Shown piece by piece: positions 35,701 through 44,700 of a stretch of DNA of 64,000 nt. A program made the translations under genes and the position numbers. A model generated the notes under the pieces. The model had not been told where the DNA came from. It did not search any database and saw only the letters and a list, made by a program, of their open reading frames with translations. Location: the NCBI GenBank assembly GCA_036365455.1, contig JAWQUS010000032.1, forward strand, positions 17,616,001 through 17,680,000. Reading direction: 5' to 3'. Position 1 is the first letter of the stretch. Every line of letters starts with the position of its first letter. The stretch is from Macrosoma leucophasiata (taxonomy: Eukaryota; Arthropoda; Insecta; Lepidoptera; Hedylidae).

Positions 35701-38700
35701 AGCCTCTCTCAACAGTGTTGCCCCCTGTCGACCATCGGGTTGGCTGTTTGGGGGGCCCACCAAGGAGAGGCGAGTCACCACCTGCCTAAAGTAGGATTCG
35801 ATAATGTGAGATGTTGAATATAGGCAGGTGCCGGATCTCACTCCATAGGCCCAGCCAGCTAGTCCCCCCAGTTCACCCACATAGCCCAAAGTTTGGCAAA
35901 TCAATTTTCATTACAATAGTCCCATTATATTCTGCGGGGTCTGTCTGTGTCTGTATTAACTATTGATGCAGTCAGAGAGAGGTCCCGCCGAATATAACCC
36001 ATTACAAAGTAGATCAAAATTCTCGAAAGGGCCTCTACGTGTTGGACCCCCCATGTCCCCGCGCAAGCCTGACAAAGGTCCGGGGTTCAAATTGGACTCC
36101 GTGCTGACGAGAGACCTAATAAATAAATATTTAATTACGAAACGTGGAGAAATATTATAAATATTTATACATTATGAGAGCAAAGCATGACCAAAAGATA
36201 AAGATAATAAGTTTTAGAAAAAGAGGTAAAGAAGAAGGATAGATAGTTACAGAGTCTGAGTTAAATTAAAATCTTTGACCTTGTGTTTGAAGGAAACGAC
36301 AGTTTGGGCTTGCCGAACTGTCGTTGGTAAGCTGTTCCAAAGATGAACAGCTTCTACAGTAAAAGATTTCGAATAGAATTGAGAAGAATGCTTGGGAATG
36401 TGAAGCTGAAGGTTTTCAGAGGATCGAAGGGAATGTGAATGGGAGAGGCATAAGTACTGGAAACGTTCTTTAAGGTAAAGTGGAGCATTCGGATTGAATA
36501 GAACACAGTATAAAAGTGAAAGAATGTGGGTGTTCCGGCGAAGATGAATTATTTACGTTAGTTGTCGCCTCTTTTTAATTTTTTTTTCTCTATTCTGTTA
36601 TATTATGTATGTATGTTGTGTGTTGTCAGGTAAATAAATGTATTTCTTTCTTTCTTTCTTTCAATTTAGGTACTTACATAATATTGAAACTGGTAAGTTG
36701 GATCAAACTGCACACGGTGTGCAAGTTTGATTAAGTCGTTTAGGAGTCCATCGCGGACAAACACTGTGACACGTAATTTATATATATATAAATATTAAAA
36801 AGAAGAAAGATTTGTATGTTAGTATGTTTGTAACGAATTGGCTCAAAAAGTACTAAACCGATTTTAACAATTCACCATTTGAATGCTATATTACCACTAA
36901 TAGGCTATATCACACAATAAAAATAGGGATCCCTAATAAAATTACAATAATGTAAACCAAGGTGTGAAAAAGTTTGACATCATTGCGTGTGCTGCGGAAA
37001 CAAAATATTGATGATAGGACAAACAAAATATGTTCTATAGCAGAGGTTCCCATACTATTTTTTCTTGTAGACCCTTTACAATTTTTTCTGGTTTCTGTGG
37101 ACCCCCGTCCTGCTGCCTGCACATTCCCATATTTCCAATTTTTATTCACGCCTACGTAGACCCCCATCGAGTCTCCCATGGACCACTTTGGGAATCACTG
37201 GTATGATGTAAGTAAATTGGTACTATCAGTGTATGTGTTGAGATCCATTATCGTGGACCCCCATTTTCATTTCATGGACCCCCAAATTTTTTTTTCGCTG
37301 ACGCCGACCCCTTTCAGTTTGTCACGGACCTCCAGGGGTCGATATAGACCACTTTGGGAATCACTGTTCTATATATAGTATTATAGAACGTTTGATACGT
37401 TCTATCTTTTTTTTTATGTAATGAAGGTGGCAAACAAGCATGCCGTTCACATTGATGTTCAGTGATGACTGCAGCCTATAGACACTTACACAAAGACCAA
37501 ATACCAAAGGCCAAAATGCAGATGCGTTACCACCCCTGAGACTTTAGTTGTTATGTCTCGATACCAAGTGTCCATCTGCATTTGGACCTCCAGTTTTCGT
37601 TTGTCTTTAGGCTGTAGTCTTCACTTACCATACATACATATGAACTGCATGCTTGTTTGCTGCCATGAAACAAAAATCAGGGCACACGAGCGTTCATGGA
37701 GTGACCCCCAAGACATTAATTTGTTTAATCTGCCTCTAGGCTACGACAATCATCATCACCGAAAAACGTCCACAGCTGGACAAAGACTTCCCCAAAGACG
37801 CTTACAACAGTGTTATGCGTCATTAGGGGAGAATAAGCCATAATCGCCACGCTTGGCATGCGGATTGGCGATCGCAGTGGCGGTAGTGCCGGATTAGCCA
37901 TATACACAGATCACCCCCAATAGATACCGCATTAGTGAATATTTGTTCGGAGCCGTGATCACCGTTTTTGAGGTACGGGGGTGTAGCGGGGAGACGTAAC
38001 TAAAGCGCTGTGATTGGCTGTTTGAATTGGAGACTTGGATACGCCCACTCATTGAACTGGGAAGCTGTCGATATTTCGGATCGATATTTTTTCCACATTT
38101 ATTTGCTTTTTTAAAGATAATTCAGCAGAACTTGGAAAATACAGTTGTCAGTAATTGGAAATAATATAATCATAATTAAAAAAATAGGAAATTTGTGGTA
38201 TAACTTACTTAACGAGCTCAAGATCACTCTCGAGCTCGATCAGCACCTCCGCATAATATAATTTACCTGACGCTATGTGATAGTGGTAATGTATGGTAGT
38301 AGAGCCAGAGAATATGTAATCTTAATACGTATAGAATGGACACTTCGACATCCCGCCCGATTTCCCCGCCTCACCCAACCTCCCTCCTCTTTTGGCAAAG
38401 GAATGGTATTCTACATCGAGGTTCCGTTCAATGTTAGGGTTCCTTGAGGTGTTATTACGAAAATGGGATCTCCTTTCAAGTCAAAGATAGCGGACATAAT
38501 TATTTTTAGAAAATATTATATGGATTTCTTTTTCACGGTTTTCTGAGGTGCATTTTTCTAATCCAAGATGGCGGACAGATTTTTTATAAATATGATATGG
38601 GTGTCAATATAGAGGTTTCTTGAGGTCCTGATTACTAAAATGGCATCCGTTTTCAGATCCAAGATGGTGGACAGTTTTTTTCTTACAAAATATTTTATGG

Positions 38701-41700
38701 ATATAATACCACCGCATTACCAAATATACTTGCCGCTAAATGGTAGTGTTCAGCACTATCGTGTTCCGGTCAGGTGGTAATGTACGGCCCTGTAATTTCC
38801 GGCACAGAGGCATAACACCTTAGGCCTCAGGAGTGGTAACGCATCTGCATTTTGACCTTGGTCTTTGTGTGGGTGTCTATAGGCTGCAGTCATCACTTAA
38901 CATCAATGTGAACTGCATGCTTGTTTGCCACTTCCATTACATAAAAAAAAACATATTTTCTGATAAAAGGTTTAAAGTATTATTAAAAATATCGATACCG
39001 ACTAACGTATATGCGGTACAACACTATCGATCGACTTTCTTATGTTAGAAAGGGACAAATAATGTAAATAACGTAATGAGTGAACAGGACTTTGCGAAAA
39101 TATACTTGTGCATAATCCAGTTTAATTGATCTCTGATAATACGTGTTTTATATGAATTATTTACTTACCGGTAAACTATCATACCATCTTTTTTAATATT
39201 TGATGTTCTAGACGTATTTAGATATGATTTTAGTGCGCAGGAAGCCATTTCCTAGATATTTTCGGGAGAAAATGAATTATTTCTCACGTACGAACGGTTC
39301 GGAGGCTTGGTCGGTAATGGCGTCATTGGCGTCGCGATTTCGAGCATTGAAAATAAGCTAGCAAATTAGCTAGCAACGTGATGTGCGCGTCGGTTGCCCT
39401 GTATGCGGTATCTATTGGGGGTGATCTGTGGCCATATAGCAGGAGGCAGCAAATGCTACGGGGCCCGAGCCTTAAGGGGCGCCTGTGCCAAAAAAAACAC
39501 AAATATGTAATACACCTTAGCTATTCGCAAAGTGAGCCTTGACCACACTGTAATTAAACAGGTATATTATTATGTTGCAAGTTGGCAATACCACAATACT
39601 TACAGGGGGAATCCCCTAATATTGTTTTCGATGCCTTTTCGTAAATGTTCTGTTTTATTTACATCCTAAATTTCAGTAGGCAATGTAACTCTAGGGCCCC
39701 ATGGTCACATTTGCTACGGGCCCCGCAGCGGCTTACGAAAAGCGTCAACAGGAAAATGATCCTCGACATCCACAGTTCGGTCACGTCAAGCCTATTGCCC
39801 GTTTGAAAAGCCGTAAGAGTTTCCTAAGCTGCACAGAACCAGCTACAGGTTTTCCAACTGAGGCTAAACAAAACCTTTGGAGGTCAAAATATCCCGTCCC
39901 TCCGGACTACGTCTCACCTTCGGAAACTCTTCCTTTGGGTTCCGATCTACAATGGCCTATTTGGCGAACGCTAAACCGACTACGCACCGGAGTGTGTCGT
40001 TGTAGATCAAACATGGCTAGATGGGGCTATTTGTCAGGACCAGAATGTGACTGCGGTGCTCCAAAGCAGGATATGATACATCTGCTCTCCTGCCCACTGC
40101 GCCCCAACAGTTGCATAAGAAGAGACCTAATGGAGACTTCGGATGCCGCTGTAAAATTGTTAATTTTTTTTTGTCCGCTATAGTATGACTTTGACAGGCC
40201 ATTGACACGAGAAGAAGAAGAAGACCGGCTTTATTCGGCACTGAGTGGCAGTAGTTTTATCGCGGGACGCTGCTGCCAATCCCGCGTTGTTAATTTTCCT
40301 CCGGCCTGTTGGAACGGTTTGATTGCCATTGTTCGGTTGGCTGACTACACTGAGATACTTCTCCATTAGAAGGCGATGGGGTCGTCACGTCTCCACAACT
40401 TCTTACTACGAAGTTACGACCAAACAAATAGCATTTAACAGTATCTTTTCAAAACGTTACCCAAAGATTGACCCAAAATATTGTAGGTTAAGATCGTTAA
40501 TCGTTATGATACAATATGACATACATATATAGCGATGTTATAGCATTATTCCCTTCTGGGCAAGCTGCCAGAATCAACGAAGTGCTCGCATTCAGAGTAA
40601 AAAGATATTGAAATTAGCTAACGGTCACGATCAGGGAAATCTTGAAAGCTATGAAAATGAGGCAAATAGAAATGCGAAGGTATGTTTTTTCATTATTTTA
40701 CGAAGGTTGCAAACAAGCGTGCAGTTCAGAATGGTGTTAAGTGATGACTGCAGCCTATAGACATCGAAAACCAGAGATAAAATGCAGATGCGTTGCCACT
40801 AACCCCCTAATAAAAAAAACATTATTTATTCATTTTCGAGTCTGGAGTATTAAGTCCAAAATCGAATCTCAGGGCAAGGGGAGATGCACAGAGATCGCAC
40901 TCAAACTTAACTTTTAATAACAGTCCATGAAAGAAAATGAGTGCTGAAAGTTGGGAGCTTCATCAAATGCCCGAAAGAGGTCTGTGACTCGTACCCCTAA
41001 AAATAAAATCACCCGATCCCGTTAAAATCTGCAATAAACTCGCAAACGGAGTGTGCATGAGAGAAACCGCAATGCGGACGAATTCCTACTTCTAAGATAT
41101 GACTTGTGTCCGTAATTAAGGGACTATAATTCTTAATTGGTAACATTTCCACTGGTAGAGTTAGAGATTAATAGTCGATATTATATAGACCAGGTACTAA
41201 CGTTATGAATGCTTATAATGCGTGGGCGATTCACAACAAATGGTTTATTTGAAACTATAATAATATGAATATGAAGCGCGCATGGCCTCGCGGCTGTACT
41301 GGTGTACTGATCTACTCGGTTAAGCGATACGGGTGCGGTCGGGTGTGTAATGGGTGACCGCTAGTGCCAAATTAAAAAATGCGCGTTTCCGTGCTTGTAG
41401 GTAATGAAAAAAAAACAAATGTGGGGTAAAAAAATTTTCCTTTACTGGCATCATTTTAATCATCTGAGTACTTCGATTCTTACGATTTGTTTTTTTGGTT
41501 TTTAAACAAAAATAAACGATACCGAGTAATACTTATGTATGAAATGTGATCTTCGACTCCATAATACGCTTTTGTGAAGCATTGTGACAGCATTTCACCA
41601 CACAATAACTCGTATTTCTCATTATTGCGGGAGCTCCACTCCGTGTCGCGGGTGTCGCGACAATGAACGGCCGGCGAGCGGAGTTAGCCTTAAAAGGCTA

Positions 41701-44700
41701 ACCTGAAATGGCCTAATTCTGCGCGCGTTGACTTGGGTTCTAAGCGTTATAATTCTATGGTAGCAGGCTATTATTAACGCAGCAGTAGTGACCTGCTACC
41801 TTAACTAGTAATGCAGTTTAAACAGCTTTTACACTACACGAATTCATGGGCACTGTCTTTACTCTTTAGTGACAGCGGGGTTTGAACAGAGACAGGGAAT
41901 AACGTTTTCACAGCTTTCGCGATCTTCATACATCGTAGAAATTATTTATTTACACTTCATGCAACATGTACCTACATACGGCGGACTTAATGTCACTTGG
42001 CATTCTCCTACAATCAACCTTAAGGTTTTTTTTATTCTCTGTTTAAAGAGCTTGGTCAAAGACCATGACGCTCTATACGTTCGCATGAATTACATTCTAC
42101 ATTTAAAAAATTATAAGTAAACAACATTAGCTCATGGACAATTGATATAGTTGCAACAGTATTCTGGCGTCATCCGTAGTTGGGTCTGCCAGGACACTGT
42201 TGCAATGTCTTTATTCTAGTGAAGCGCGGCGAGGAGCCTCACCCCGAACACATTCAACCAAAATATGGTATACGTCTTCCACTTTACCACACTTTTCTTT
42301 TTTCTTTCATGTTTGATTAAATTCTTAATGAATCAATCTGATACCCCTAATTGTAGTAGTACCTTGGGGTTGGTTTTGTTGATAAGAACATGATTTATAG
42401 GGGTGCAAAAAATATTTAAATTATATGCACGCTACATCACCCGGTCTTGAGGCAGCCTTTATTCCCCGGGCCTATCTGGCTCCGACGCATCGGGAGCGTG
42501 TTCGGGTCAGCTGGGTTTCAGTGGCGAGCGCAGCTCGGCGCCTCAAAATATAATTTATCCTAATACCACACCCGCTGGCCTTGCCCACACGCAGCGGTTA
42601 CGACCTCGGATGCTGGGATCAACCGGGGCATAACCCGGGACTCGAACCCACCCTGGGTTCGAGTCCCGACCGACGACCGGGTAGTGAAGGTGTATGTCTG
42701 TATCTATAGAAATAAATAAAATTGGAGTGTCTGTTTGTAATATAAAAATAACCGCTTTTAACTAAATGTATATGTAGGTATGTATAGACACACACATTTT
42801 ACAATTGTTGTCTGTCTGTCTGTCTGTTTGTTCCCGCTAATCTCGGGAACGGCTGGACCGATTTTGACGGAACTTTCACTGGCGGATAGCTTATGTAATA
42901 AGGAGTATCTTAAGCTACTTTATTTTATACTAGCTGCGCCCATGACTTCGTCCTGGTAGATACTGAACAATCATAAATTCTCACGGGGACGAAGTCGCGG
43001 GCACAGCTAGTGTAATAATAATAGGGTAACGAATGTAGCGTAATAAGAGGAACCCTTACCATTACTAAGGAGACGGGGCACCAGAGAAGTAGAGCACGAT
43101 AAATCGTGTAGTGTATCAACATATAATTTATATACATGTATCCAAATAACTCAATAAAATTTGTCTGAACAGACTAAAATTATAATCCCATTAGATGATA
43201 TCATTTCATTTGACCTCAAATCCACCAGAACAAAGAACAAAAGTAATTTTTAGGGTCAATTTCAGATTAACTCATCAGGTGAGTTTTTTTGCATGTAGGT
43301 AGGTACCTATATGAAATAATAACATAATATGTATTTTCAAGCATCATCAGTTATGGTATAAAATTCAATAAGAATTTATGTAAATTGGTAGATTTATACT
43401 ATTATAGTAGGGTGCACTATGACTTGCAACTTCAAAAGATTTAGGTATTACTGCAACAGGAAAAAATATAACCATATAACAATATGCTGCACTACCCAGG
43501 TTGGTGATTTATGAAAGGCATAAGCAATGATAATATTATCCTCACTGTATCTTCACACCAAGTCCCTTACGGGGTAGGCAAAGAGTGGAGCATTAAATAT
43601 CTCAGTTCTTACACACCTCAGATGAGACGTGATAACCCCATTGCCCACTGGCGGCAGTGGCATTAATGCAGACAAAACTCAAACTCAAAAATTCATTTCA
43701 TCACTTGGAAATAATAGAATTTGCTTGTGATACCTAGGTCAAATTACAAATATAAAATTAAAGAGTATAACAACTGATACGTTGATTAATATGTCAAAGT
43801 AAACAAAATAAAATAAATAATAGTACAAATAATAAAATAGACAATCAACTGAACAATGGCAGTCAAACCATTCCAATGCGGTGGTAGAAGGTTTTTTTTT
43901 TTTTCTCCTTTGTATAATTGAACAAGAGGAGTAAGTAATGTTGTGGATGACTTGACAGAAGTCCTCGCTACGGTTTACGGGCGACTTAAGTCAATATCAA
44001 GATGAAAGGTGTGTTTAGAGTGGGTTAGATTTGTATTTTGAGTTTAGTTATTATGTGATGATATCTCATGTATTGTTGAACTGCTTTAAAGTGTTGACAA
44101 TGTGTTTAGTGAACTGATTGAATGTGTTTCTTGTACTTTCTTTTTGTAGGATGCTTTCTAATTATTGATAGTAGGTGCATAAACCCATAATGGGCAGCAA
44201 CATCCTGCAATAAAACTACCACCACTCAACTCACGTCAATCTGCATGTCAAGCATGGGGATTATGGCAGGCCCTTATAAAGAGGCTTGGGCCAGCAGTGG
44301 CCATCTTTCAGTTGAAATGATGTAGTACTTATTATATTGATACCACATTTTACATGACACTGCGAAATATTCTTGGAAAAATGTATGTGTTTGCATTTAA
44401 TGGATGAATGGACCTCTTTCATCTGCACAGAAGTACAGCATAGTGTACGGTTATACAACTCTGTTCTCCTTATAAAAATAATTACGTTCGTATGTTTAGG
44501 CTTTGAGACCTCTGTGGTCGCTGATTACCCAGTGAAGTAGACTGGCTGTAGTCTACTTCTCTTGAGACCACATTTTTTTTATGTAACGGAAGTGGCAAGC
44601 AAGCCTGCAGTTCACATTGATGTTACATGATGACTGGAGCCTATAGACACCCACACAAAGACCTAAGTCAAAAAGCAGATGCGTTACCACTCCTGAGGCC

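Larger units (their letters stand above)
37905..39430. mobile_element. hAT-like DNA transposon, non-autonomous, 1526 bp
   Basis: Perfect 28-bp terminal inverted repeats (37905-37932 and 39403-39430, starting cacagatcacccccaataga) and an exact 8-bp duplication gccatata (37897-37904, 39431-39438). No transposase frame. It carries a family C fragment (38306-38411) and a 5'-truncated family A copy (38706-38950), plus degenerate ~100-bp direct repeats around caagatggcggacag. Confidence 0.85.

Noticed and set aside
42640..42680. tRNA gene (ctgggttcgagtcccgacc)
   Set aside because: Only a B-box-like motif within an imperfect inverted repeat (gactcgaacccaccctgggt ... gagtc); no A box or acceptor stem.
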